This document shows positions 17,122-25,262 of a stretch of 64,000 bases of DNA, piece after piece. The DNA is from Haloglomus irregulare (lineage in GTDB: Archaea > Halobacteriota > Halobacteria > Halobacteriales > Haloarculaceae). Location of the stretch: the NCBI RefSeq assembly GCF_007421925.1, contig NZ_QMDX01000003.1, positions 124,001 through 188,000 on the forward strand, written 5' to 3'. How positions within the stretch are numbered: position 1 is the stretch's first letter; the number at the start of each line of letters is the position of its first letter. The notes beneath the pieces were generated by a model. It did not search any database and was not told the origin of the DNA. It worked only from the letters and a program-made list of their open reading frames with translations. Position numbers and translations under genes: made by a program.

Positions 17122-17171
17122 CGCTGTACGCCGGACCAGATGCTGGACCACGGTACACGCAAGGACTCAGT

Positions 17172-19031
17172 ATGACAAACACAGACGACCATTCCGAACA
17201 CGCGGGTGAGCGGGCCGAGAGCGACGACCACGACGACGAGGGAACGGGCGACGGTTCCTCTCAGGAGGACGCCCCCGACGGGCCGGGGACGGTCCCGGAG
17301 GAGGGACGCGCCGTCGCAACCGAGACCGAGGATGCGGCGGTGTCCGAACCGCCGGCCGATCCTCCGTCCGGCGCGAAAACGGCCGCCGAGCCGTCGGACA
17401 CGTCGGTCGGTTCGACCGGCACCGACCCGACCACGGTCGACGGTGGCCACCGGGCGGCCGGGGAACCGAGTGCCGACGGAACGAATGCCGATGCCGACAC
17501 CGACGCCGGGGGTGCCGACGCCGACCCTGGCGTCATCCCCGACCCCAGTCCGGAGGGCAGTGACGAGTCGCTCGGGGAGATCGACCTCGACCTCGACGAG
17601 GTCGTCCTCGACGACGAGGGGGGGGACCCGGACGAGGCCTCACGCGGACTGTTCGACGACCTCCTCTCGGGCGAGCCCATCTTCGAGAACAAGGAGGTGC
17701 TCCGTCCCTCGTACACGCCCCACCGGCTCCCACATCGCGAGGAGCAGATCAACAACATGGCGACCATCCTCGTCACGGCGCTCCGCGGGGACACGCCCTC
17801 GAACATCCTCATCTACGGGAAGACTGGAACGGGAAAAACCGCGAGCGCGAAGTTCGTGAGCGAGGAACTCGAATCGACGAGCCGGAAGTACGAGGTCCCC
17901 TGCGAGGTCGAGTATATCAACTGCGAGGTGACGGACACGCAGTACCGCGTCCTGGCCCAGCTCGCCAACAAGTTCATCGAGAAGAACGAGGAGGTCGTCG
18001 CCGACCGACTCGACGAACTCGGCGACCTCGCGGAGCGCATCGGGAGCGGTTCCGGCGCCGACGGCCCGGTCGCCGACACGGAGTTCGCGGACAGGGAGGC
18101 CCTGGAGGAGCGCATCGCCGAGCTCGAGGTGGACCAGGAGTCGTTCGAGCCCGTCCCGATGACCGGGTGGCCGACCGACCGCGTCTACTCGGCCTTCTTC
18201 GACGCCGTCGACTACCACGAGCGCGTGGTCGTCATCATGCTGGACGAGATCGACAAGCTGGTCGAGAAGTCCGGCGACGATACGCTGTACAACCTCTCGC
18301 GCATGAACTCCGAGCTGGAGAACTCCCGCATCTCCATCATGGGCATCTCGAACGACCTGAAGTTCACCGACTTCCTCGACCCCCGCGTCAAGTCGAGTCT
18401 CGGCGAGGAGGAGATCGTCTTCCCGCCGTACGACGCCACACAGCTCCGGGACATCCTCCAGCAGCGGGCGGACGTGGCGTTCAAACCCGACTCCCTGACC
18501 GAGGACGTCATCCCGCTCTGTGCGGCGTTCGCCGCCCAGGAGCACGGTGACGCCCGGCGCGCGCTCGACCTGCTCCGGACGGCGGGCGAGCTCGCCGAAC
18601 GCGACCGCACGGAGATGGTCAACGAGGGGCACGTCCGCCAGGCCCAGGAGAAGATCGAGCTCGACCGCGTCGTCGAGGTGGTCCGGACCCTCCCCACCCA
18701 GTCCAAACTCGTCCTCTACGCCACCACCCTCCTGGAGAAGAACGGGGTCCACAACATCAACACCGGCGAGGTGTTCAACATCTACAAGCGCCTCTGCCAG
18801 GAGATCGACGCCGACGTCCTCACCCAGCGCCGCGTCACGGACCTCATCTCCGAACTCGACATGCTGGGCATCGTCAACGCGGTCGTCGTCTCGAAGGGCC
18901 GCTACGGCCGCACGAAGGAGATCTCGCTCTCGGTCCCCATCGAGGAGACCGAGGCCGTGCTCCTCTCGGATTCGCGCATCGGCGAGGTCGAGGACACACA
19001 ACCGCTGGTCCAGACGCGGTTCGACAACTGA
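17172..19031 (+). CDS. orc1: Orc1/Cdc6 replication initiator
   Basis: 619-residue origin-binding AAA+ protein. An acidic, disordered N-terminal extension (about residues 1-155, EHAGERAESDDHDDEGTGDG) is longer than usual. The AAA+ core follows: LRPSYTPHRLPHREEQINNM, Walker A IYGKTGTGKTASAKF (about 214), Walker B VVIMLDEIDKLV (about 352), sensor/arginine regions SRISIMGISNDLKF-like and HGDARRALDLLRTAGELA. The C-terminal winged helix (RRVTDLISELDMLGIVNAVV) binds ORBs. Start ATG 17172 opens the first acidic stretch; the frame is open to 16641 through the origin repeats, which is not coding-like. Adjacent to oriC1 and oapABC, matching the oriC1-linked Orc1. Confidence 0.96.
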   Translation: MTNTDDHSEHAGERAESDDHDDEGTGDGSSQEDAPDGPGTVPEEGRAVATETEDAAVSEPPADPPSGAKTAAEPSDTSVGSTGTDPTTVDGGHRAAGEPSADGTNADADTDAGGADADPGVIPDPSPEGSDESLGEIDLDLDEVVLDDEGGDPDEASRGLFDDLLSGEPIFENKEVLRPSYTPHRLPHREEQINNMATILVTALRGDTPSNILIYGKTGTGKTASAKFVSEELESTSRKYEVPCEVEYINCEVTDTQYRVLAQLANKFIEKNEEVVADRLDELGDLAERIGSGSGADGPVADTEFADREALEERIAELEVDQESFEPVPMTGWPTDRVYSAFFDAVDYHERVVVIMLDEIDKLVEKSGDDTLYNLSRMNSELENSRISIMGISNDLKFTDFLDPRVKSSLGEEEIVFPPYDATQLRDILQQRADVAFKPDSLTEDVIPLCAAFAAQEHGDARRALDLLRTAGELAERDRTEMVNEGHVRQAQEKIELDRVVEVVRTLPTQSKLVLYATTLLEKNGVHNINTGEVFNIYKRLCQEIDADVLTQRRVTDLISELDMLGIVNAVVVSKGRYGRTKEISLSVPIEETEAVLLSDSRIGEVEDTQPLVQTRFDN

Positions 19032-19083
19032 ACCGATCGCCGGCCTCGGCTCTTCGAGGGAGTCGCAGCATATTGACGGAGAA

Positions 19084-19111
19084 ACAGCGATAGAACTCAG
19101 AGAGTCGCTGT
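19084..19111. terminator. Hairpin between orc1 and sec11
   Basis: ACAGCGA and TCGCTGT form a 7-bp stem with a 14-base loop in the gap between the convergent orc1 and sec11 genes. No T-run follows directly, so a terminator role is uncertain. Confidence 0.35.
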
Positions 19112-19180
19112 TAGTTATCCCATCGAGCGTCTGTCGGTGAATATGGTATTTTTGAAGGAAGCAGAGCCGGTATCCGGAGT

Positions 19181-20095
19181 CTACGGTGCGGCGGCTGTCG
19201 CGTTCCCCGTCGTGTCCGTTGGCACCGTCGCCACCTCGGCGCCGGCACTCACGGCGCCCGGTTCGACGGCACTCTGCCCGGCCAGGAGGCGGATGTTGCC
19301 GAGCCACGGGATGCGGAACTCGGCCGTCCCGATGACCCAGGACGGTTCGACGGGCCCGGAGAGCCCCGAGACCTGGTCGTAACGGGCGTTGTTGTCGCCC
19401 TTGGTGACGAAGCCGGACCTCGGGGCGGGGCAGGCCCGCAACTCCCCACAGCTGCTGGCGCCTCCCAGATGGTCGGGGTCGGCCTTCCCGTTGGCGACCC
19501 AGTTCTCGCTCTCGTTCACCCAGAAATGCGCGCGATGGATGATGGGGGTGGTCCGCTCGTTCCCGTTCGGTTGGTAGACGATGACGTCCCCGGGGAGTTC
19601 GAACTTCCGATAGCCAGCCTGCTGGCCGGTCCGGTAGGTGACGACCCCGGTTTCGGCGTAGGCGGCGTCGGGCGCGAACCGGCCCTCCTCCATGACGAAG
19701 ACGAGGTCCCCCTGCTGCATGTTGGGGTTCATCGACCCGGACTCGACGGCGACCATGGGCGGCCAGAGGCCGCTGACGCCGAACAGTACCAGCCCGACCA
19801 GCACCACGAGCCCGACGCTGGAGACGACCTCGCGGACGAAGACGACGGCCTCCCTGTCGGTCCGGAGGCACCAGCGCACCCACTCGGCGGCCGTCTCGGG
19901 CCCCGAGTCGCCTCCGAGTTCCGTGCCGCCCTCCCCGGGTGCGGGGCCCGGCCCGCGGTCGCTCGGCCCCCGGTCGTCCTCGCCGGGCGGGGCGTTCGCC
20001 CCTGGTCCATCGGCAGTGGCCGACCGGTCGGCCGTGCCGGGGTCATCGACGCCGCTCTCGGGGGCGCCGTCCTCGCCCGCGCCCGGGTCACTCAT
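19181..20095 (-). CDS. sec11: Signal peptidase I, archaeal Sec11 type
   Basis: 304-residue membrane serine protease that removes signal peptides from secreted proteins. The acidic N-terminal 90 residues are probably cytoplasmic. A transmembrane helix (SSVGLVVLVGLVLFGVSGLW) precedes box B VAVESGSMNPNMQQGD with the catalytic serine (about residue 120), box D IIHRAH with histidine in place of the bacterial lysine (about 186), and box E VTKGDNNARYDQ with the conserved aspartates (about 230). Start ATG 20095 is preceded by a TATA-like GCATAATTGAAA. Its place next to orc1 and polD1 is a conserved haloarchaeal arrangement. Confidence 0.92.
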   Translation of the reverse strand: MSDPGAGEDGAPESGVDDPGTADRSATADGPGANAPPGEDDRGPSDRGPGPAPGEGGTELGGDSGPETAAEWVRWCLRTDREAVVFVREVVSSVGLVVLVGLVLFGVSGLWPPMVAVESGSMNPNMQQGDLVFVMEEGRFAPDAAYAETGVVTYRTGQQAGYRKFELPGDVIVYQPNGNERTTPIIHRAHFWVNESENWVANGKADPDHLGGASSCGELRACPAPRSGFVTKGDNNARYDQVSGLSGPVEPSWVIGTAEFRIPWLGNIRLLAGQSAVEPGAVSAGAEVATVPTDTTGNATAAAP

Positions 20096-20250
20096 CGTCC
20101 ATGGTTCCGCCCGGTGGCGTTTCAATTATGCGGTAGCGCGGAGTCCCCCTCGGCAAGAAGCGACCGGGGGTAGCGAGTAGGGCGGGCAGAAGCGCGTCCC
20201 TATCGGCAGTAAACACTCCGTATAGCTACCCATCGCTATGAGTTGAGACC

Positions 20251-21310
20251 GTGACAGAGGACTACGTCCGTCGGACGGCAATCACTCGCCCCTCGGTGGA
20301 CGGTGAGCAACGCCAGTTGCTCGAGGAAACGATCTCCGAGTGGAAGTGTGGGTGCCAGATCGCCACGGATACGAGGTGGGGTAAGTGCACCGCGAAAAGC
20401 GACGTACACCCCTCGCTTACGACGACGTGCGTGAACGGACCGCCCTCGGGAGTCAGCACGCGATCCTCGCTACTCACCAGGCCGCTCAAGCTATCACTGG
20501 CTGTGTCGAACGCCGGTCGAATGATAGGAAGACGAGCAAGCCAACGTCACCGCACCCATCGTGACGTACGATACCCGGACAATGGCGCCGCTCGAGGCCG
20601 GTACGGTGTCGCTCTCCACCACGGAGAGCCGTGTCCGATGTGACCTTGCTCTGCCCGACGCCGACGACGGCTCCCAGCGGCAATATCTCGACTCCGACGA
20701 GTTGGGTGCCACGGAAAGCACGCTAACCGCCCGTGATGGCGAGTTCTCTCCGGATATCGGCTTCCGCCGACACGAGAACGATAACGGGCAGAACACCGCC
20801 GAGGACGGAACGGTCCTCGGGGTTGACCTCGGTCTCGAAAACCTCGCCGTCACCAGCACCGCCTTCTTTCCAGTGGCCGGGAGTTGACCCACGACCGCCG
20901 TGCGCTCGAGAAGTACGCGCCGGACTCCACCAGACCGGGACGCGAAGCCCCCACCGGACGCTCGAACAGTCGAGTGGCCGTGAGCTACGATACGTCCGTG
21001 AGTAGTCCACCGGGCGTCGGACGCCATCGTCGACGAAGCGCTTCGATACGAGTGTGACGTTATCGCGTTCGAGGACCTGACCCACATCCGCGAACGAACT
21101 GACGCGTCCTGGGGGCACAGGTGGGCGTTCCGAACGCTCCACGAGCAACTGGAGTACAAGCCCGAAGCGGTCGGCATTTCGGTGCAGCAGGTCGGGTCGG
21201 CGTACACGTCGAAGCGGTGCGTTGAATGCGGATTCACCGCCCACCCGGACGGGTTCGAGGCCGAGTTCACGGACAAGCCCCAGCCCCCACGGGCGAACCC
21301 GCCTGGATGA
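20251..21310 (+). pseudogene. tnpB: Decayed IS200/IS605-type TnpB
   Basis: Remnant of an RNA-guided TnpB nuclease gene. GTG 20251 opens with MTEDYVRRTAITRPSVDGEQ and WGKCTAKSDVHP, then frames change; 20561-20884 reads TVSLSTTESRVRCDLALPDA and LGVDLGLENLAVTS (RuvC-I aspartate present). After further frame changes IAFEDLTHI (RuvC-II glutamate) and [16 protein letters not shown] appear. The segment that should follow (second zinc knuckle and RuvC-III DxNAAxN) is missing: CGFTA runs straight into [13 protein letters not shown], the usual C-terminal tail. No TnpA is nearby. It sits between sec11 and polD1 and is not expected to be active. Confidence 0.85.
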
Positions 21311-21403
21311 GCGAAGTAGCGTGGGGGAGTCGGCCGTTCTGTTCCCGGCAGTGGTGGTCCGCCTCGCCCTTGATGTGGGACCACACGCCGCCCACGGCCC
21401 ACA

Positions 21404-21413
21404 GCGCTTTTGC
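21404..21413 (+). promoter_or_regulatory. Promoter box of polD1
   Basis: GCGCTTTTGC centred about 28 bases before GTG 21436, supporting that start and a leaderless transcript independent of the tnpB remnant. Confidence 0.45.
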
Positions 21414-21435
21414 CCTCCGCCGGCGAGTCCCAGGT

Positions 21436-23202
21436 GTGCCACTTGAGGAGCCGGTCGCCGTCGCTCGCGCGCTCGCCAGCCGCGGGTTCAACGCCGATCG
21501 GGAGGCGGTCACGCTGCTGGCGAACGCTCCGGACCCGGCGGCAGCCATCGACCACGCCGTCGAAGCGGCCCCGCCCGGGAACACCCGGCTCACCGCTGCG
21601 GACGTCCGCCCGGCCATCGACGCCACCGCCGGCGCGGCCGCGCGTGGCTCCGGCCCCGCGGGTACGGATCCGTCGACTACCCCCGGAGACACCGACAGTG
21701 CCGCCCCCGCCGACACTGCGGACGCCACCGGGGCCACCTCGCCCGCGGACGAGGCCTCGGAGCACACGGCCGGTCCCGGTGGGGCTGCGACGGCCGTGAG
21801 CACGACCGGTTCGGATGCCACGGGGAGGGAGGGCCCGGACCCATCGACCGCCCCACCCCCGGACCCCTCCGTTTCGGATGCAACCTCCACAGATAGCCCC
21901 GGAAAGGCGGAATCTGACGCGGAAATCCCGGGGAGTGCTCCAGTTGAAACGGAGGGGTCCGGCGGGGGGGAGCGCGACCCATCGCTGCGCTCCGTGGACG
22001 TCACCGGCGACATCACCGGGCGGTCGACCGGGACCGGACGGTACCAGGACTTCGTCTCCGTGTTCCGCGACCGTTACGAACGTCTCTCGCGCCATCTGAA
22101 GGGCCGGGTCAACCACCGCGCGACCGACACGCTATCGAGCGCGGGCGGCGGCGGGGAGGCCGGCCTCGTCGGGATGGTCGCCGAGATCGACTCCACGAAG
22201 AGCGGCCACTGGATGATCGATCTGGAGGACACACGGGGCACCTTCCCCTGCCTGGTGATGAAGGACAAGGAGATCGCCGAGCACGTCGACGAGCTCCTAC
22301 TCGACGAGGTCATCGCCGTCGAGGGGTCGGTCAGTGACGACGGCTCCATCCTGTTCGTCGACGACCTGCACTTCCCCGACGTTCCCCGGACGTACCGCCC
22401 GAACACGGCCGACCGCCCCGTCCAGGCCGCGCTCGTCTCCGACGTCCACGTCGGCAGTCAGGAGTTCCTCGCTGACGCGTGGTCCCGGTTCGCCGACTGG
22501 CTCCACACCGAGGCGGCCCACGAGGTCGAGTACCTCTGTATCGCCGGCGACATGGTCGAGGGCGTCGGCGTCTATCCGGACCAGGACGAGGAGCTGGACG
22601 TCGTCGACATCTACGACCAGTACGAGGCGTTCGCGGAGTACCTGAAGGAGGTCCCCGGCGATATGGAGATCATCATGATTCCCGGGAACCACGACGCCGT
22701 CCGCCTCGCGGAGCCACAGCCGGGGTTCGACGACGAGCTTCGGGAGATCATGAGCGCTCACGACCCCCGCATCGTCGGCAACCCCGCGACCGTGACCATC
22801 GAGGGTGTCGACGTCCTCATGTACCACGGCGTCTCGCTGGACGAGGTCATCGCCGAACTCCCCGAGGAGAAGGCCTCCTACGAGGAGCCGCACAAGCCGA
22901 TGTACCAGCTGCTGAAGAAGCGCCACGTCGCCCCGCAGTTCGGCGGTCACACCCGTATCGCCCCCGAGGAGCAGGACTACCTCGTCATGGACGAGGTGCC
23001 CGATGTCTTCCACACCGGTCACGTCCACAAGTTCGGCTACGGGAAGTACCGCAACGTGCTCGCGGTCAACACGGGCTGCTGGCAGGCCCAGACGGCGTTC
23101 CAGGAGTCCGTCAACATCGACCCCGACACCGCCTACGCCCCCGTCGTCGACCTCCACCGGCTCGACGAGCCCGACCCGATGACCATCTACGACTTCAACT
23201 AG
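21436..23202 (+). CDS. polD1: DNA polymerase D small subunit (DP1)
   Basis: 588-residue small subunit of the replicative D-family polymerase; carries the 3'-5' proofreading exonuclease. GTG 21436 starts VPLEEPVAVARALASRG, the usual N-terminal domain. Residues about 75-185 are a disordered Ala/Gly/Ser/Thr/Asp linker whose DNA contains two ORB-like repeats. An OB fold follows (GMVAEIDSTKSGHWMIDLED, about 245-315), then the calcineurin-like phosphoesterase core with metal ligands in SDVHVGSQEF (335), AGDMVEGVG (370), PGNHDAVR (416), MYHGVS, GGHTRIAPEE (503) and HTGHVHKFG (525). All metal ligands appear intact. The stop codon is followed at once by a terminator-like repeat. Confidence 0.95.
   Translation: MPLEEPVAVARALASRGFNADREAVTLLANAPDPAAAIDHAVEAAPPGNTRLTAADVRPAIDATAGAAARGSGPAGTDPSTTPGDTDSAAPADTADATGATSPADEASEHTAGPGGAATAVSTTGSDATGREGPDPSTAPPPDPSVSDATSTDSPGKAESDAEIPGSAPVETEGSGGGERDPSLRSVDVTGDITGRSTGTGRYQDFVSVFRDRYERLSRHLKGRVNHRATDTLSSAGGGGEAGLVGMVAEIDSTKSGHWMIDLEDTRGTFPCLVMKDKEIAEHVDELLLDEVIAVEGSVSDDGSILFVDDLHFPDVPRTYRPNTADRPVQAALVSDVHVGSQEFLADAWSRFADWLHTEAAHEVEYLCIAGDMVEGVGVYPDQDEELDVVDIYDQYEAFAEYLKEVPGDMEIIMIPGNHDAVRLAEPQPGFDDELREIMSAHDPRIVGNPATVTIEGVDVLMYHGVSLDEVIAELPEEKASYEEPHKPMYQLLKKRHVAPQFGGHTRIAPEEQDYLVMDEVPDVFHTGHVHKFGYGKYRNVLAVNTGCWQAQTAFQESVNIDPDTAYAPVVDLHRLDEPDPMTIYDFN
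21859..21889 (-). repeat. ORB-like repeat inside polD1, minus orientation
   Basis: On the minus strand: GAGGTTGCATCCGAAACGGA then GGGGTCCGG, followed by more G-rich sequence. It matches the GAAACNNAGGGG core of the oriC1 boxes and lies in the linker-coding part of polD1. Confidence 0.5.
21934..21969 (+). repeat. ORB-like repeat inside polD1, plus orientation
   Basis: AGTGCTCCAGTTGAAACGGA then GGGGTCCGGCGGGGGG. It starts with the same TGCTCCA as the main ORBs and ends in a G-run. With the box at 21859 it forms a divergent pair about 45 bases apart. Confidence 0.55.
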
Positions 23203-23402
23203 CGAGCTTTTTTATTCTCGGGTTTCCTCGCGGAGCCGCCTGGCGGCAGCTCCGCTGCGGGAACCACTCGAATAAAAAACGTTCAGAAAAAGAGCTGCTG
23301 GCTCGCTCAGCCAGAGCAAGCTCTGGCACGGCCCTCGCTCGCTCCGCTCGCGAGGACTCCGCTCGCCAGCGGAGAACCGCGCTTGCTTCGCTCGCGCGGA
23401 TG
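23201..23402 (+). repeat. Left inverted repeat / gene-end element after polD1
   Basis: Begins one base into the polD1 stop codon as AGCGAGCTTTTTTATTCTCG, continues with TTTCCTCGCGG, a GC hairpin (GGAGCCGCCTGGCGGCAGCTCC), AAAAAACGTTCAGAAAAA, then low-complexity CGCTCG/CGAGCG palindromes, ending in CGCGCGGATG. The same order of blocks occurs inverted at 25085-25261. The T-run right after the stop makes it a likely terminator for polD1. Confidence 0.75.
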
Positions 23403-23537
23403 CAGGACATTTATTGATATCCGTGTCGAGAATCTGCTGAACTCTAGTTCTGCCGGAATCCTCAGTAGTTGACAGGACCCCCGTGCTGAATATAGAGAGT
23501 TAATCTACCGGTACTTCTATGCCAATTTCTGCCCACT

Positions 23538-24872
23538 ATGACACTAATGAGCGATTCGTCGGCCCATAACCGAATATCAACTAGAAAGCTAATTTCTGAA
23601 TTACAGCGGGTCGCGGAGCTCTGTGAGGGAACACCGACAACAAGAGATATGCTGGAATATGGAGAATATTCGACAACGCCTTACAGCAACCGGTTTGGTT
23701 CGTGGACCTGCGCACTTGAAGAAGCCGGAATATCTCCAACCGAGAGCCAGAAGAACCGTTCAGAGCGACATAGACAACTCGACAAAGAGACGATAATAGC
23801 GGAACTGCAACGGGTGTTCGAAGAAAACGGGAAGGTCACGAAGGAAGTTGTTGATGAGCACGCCGAGATGTCCTCAACTACCGTACAGAGCTACTTCCCA
23901 GGGTTCAACTCCGCACTCAGAGAAGCGAATGTCCCAATTACACACCAAGTTGGGGTCTCAGAAACGTTCGAGTGCAAAGGATGCGGAGACGAGGTAACGC
24001 GGGCACCGTGGGAGTTCGAACAACACGAGTTCCAATTCTGCTCGTATGATTGTTTGCAAGAACCCGTCTTCGATGCTACGTGTGATTGGTGTGGGAAAGA
24101 CACCGAAGTGAGAGTTTCTCATCATAAAAGAGAGGACCGAACATTCTGTTCTGATGACTGTCGTAGTGCGTTCTATAAGAAGAATCCGTCAAACGCTGTC
24201 GAGGCTGAATGTGGTTACTGCGGTGAGGCAATAGTGCGAAACGGGGCAGTCGTTGAGCAATCGGAAAATATCTACTGCTCATCCGAGTGTGCGGACCAGG
24301 ACCGAGTAGTGACGAAGGAAGAGTTGGTTGCAGATCTTCAGAAAACGGCAGACGACCTTGGTCGGACGCCGACGTTAAAAGATATCACGACTCACGCGAA
24401 TCACGGTATCGACACCTACTATAGACGTTTTGACAACTATACGGATGCGGTGTCTGAAGCCGGGTTGCCGCCAAATAACAGCAGTGAGGAGGTGGAATGT
24501 CTCAACTGCGGCAACACGGAACGACGGCCTTCGTCACTGGTTCGGACCAAGACGTTTTGCGATCAAGATTGCTACTTTGAATGGCTTCGGGATGGCGCTG
24601 AGAACCCACATGGCACCCCAGATTACGATCCCAATTGGCCGCAACAACGTTCTGCCACGCTTGAACGGGATGGGTATGAATGTCAATCCTGCGGGATGAG
24701 TAAGGAGCGGCATATAGATCAGTACGGTACACTGCCACATGTTCATCATATCACAAAGTGGCACAAGTTTGAGGACCCGGAGAAGCGGAATGCCTTGGAG
24801 AATCTATTGACATTCTGTGCTTCGTGTCATACGAAGTGGGAACACCTACCTGTAAAGCCAGAAATCGGATAA
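23538..24872 (+). CDS. HNH homing-endonuclease-like protein with associated repeats
   Basis: 444-residue protein, clearly less GC-rich than its neighbours. Three copies of a homing-endonuclease-associated repeat (helix-turn-helix type) are visible: about residues 17-70 (FGSWTCALEEAG), 80-135 (FPGFNSALREAN) and 255-310 (RFDNYTDAVSEAG). Between them are treble-clef-like zinc knuckles (CKGCGDEVTRAPWEFEQHEF, CDWCGKDTEV, CGYCGEAIV). The C-terminal HNH domain has CQSCGM, the catalytic HVHHITKW, a following asparagine (NALENLLTFC) and CASCHTKWEH. All key residues look intact, so DNA cleavage is likely. It is alone in an island bounded by inverted repeats. Confidence 0.9.
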   Translation: MTLMSDSSAHNRISTRKLISELQRVAELCEGTPTTRDMLEYGEYSTTPYSNRFGSWTCALEEAGISPTESQKNRSERHRQLDKETIIAELQRVFEENGKVTKEVVDEHAEMSSTTVQSYFPGFNSALREANVPITHQVGVSETFECKGCGDEVTRAPWEFEQHEFQFCSYDCLQEPVFDATCDWCGKDTEVRVSHHKREDRTFCSDDCRSAFYKKNPSNAVEAECGYCGEAIVRNGAVVEQSENIYCSSECADQDRVVTKEELVADLQKTADDLGRTPTLKDITTHANHGIDTYYRRFDNYTDAVSEAGLPPNNSSEEVECLNCGNTERRPSSLVRTKTFCDQDCYFEWLRDGAENPHGTPDYDPNWPQQRSATLERDGYECQSCGMSKERHIDQYGTLPHVHHITKWHKFEDPEKRNALENLLTFCASCHTKWEHLPVKPEIG

Positions 24873-25084
24873 CTCAGCCTCCAGAATTAATCTGCTGACT
24901 ATGCGCGCTGTATGCAGTACGGTCTCGTCGAACTGTCACCGGTCAAGAGTGTCGGAGGGGTCAAATAATGGAATATTTTTTCCTCTCGATTGCATCGAAA
25001 ATGAATTATTTGGACTCAAATACCCTGTATAAGTATAGAGGCTGGATTCTTTGATTGCTGAGACGTATGTATATAAGACTATCG
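24873..25084. other. AT-rich non-coding tail of the HNH island
   Basis: No gene recognised. Contains AATATTTTTTCCTCTCGATT (24970 region), GTATAAGTATAGAGG and GTATGTATATAAG, which look like TATA elements without an obvious downstream start. Could hold the transcription end of the HNH gene or a small RNA. Confidence 0.4.
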
Positions 25085-25261
25085 CATCCGCGAGCGAAGC
25101 GAGCGGTTCACCGCCGTCGAACGAGCGTCCTGCCGGCCGTGAGGCCGGCAGGACCGAGTGAGACGGCGGCATTTTTTCTGAACGTTTTTTGCGGCGAGTG
25201 GCTCCCGCAGCGGCGCGCGGAGCGCGCCGCGAGGAAGCCCGAGCCGTCAAAAAAGCTCGCT
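25085..25261 (-). repeat. Right inverted repeat / gene-end element
   Basis: Inverted counterpart of 23201-23402. Read on the minus strand it starts AGCGAGCTTTTTTGACGGCT right after the stop of the 25263 gene, then CTCGGGCTTCCTCGCGG, a GC hairpin, an exact AAAAAACGTTCAGAAAAA, a CCTGCCGGCC palindrome and ends GCTCGCTTCGCTCGCGGATG. Likely terminator for the minus-strand gene. Confidence 0.75.
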
Positions 25262-25262
25262 G

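Larger units (their letters stand above)
16220..17171. other. oriC1-type replication origin region
   Basis: Gene-free interval between divergent oapA and orc1, the arrangement of the main chromosomal origin of haloarchaea. It holds two near-identical inverted ORB elements with G-runs (16579-16609 and 16833-16866) pointing away from each other, further ORB-like boxes at 17061-17083 and 17104-17121, an AT-rich stretch at 16740-16810 that can serve as the unwinding element, and a perfect 9-bp inverted repeat at 16703-16735. The assignment rests on synteny plus repeats; origin activity is not shown by sequence. Confidence 0.88.

Noticed and set aside
23203-23420. Coding interpretation of the low-complexity CGCTCG region after polD1
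   Set aside because: Open frames here are products of short palindromic repeats; the region fits an inverted repeat or terminator better.
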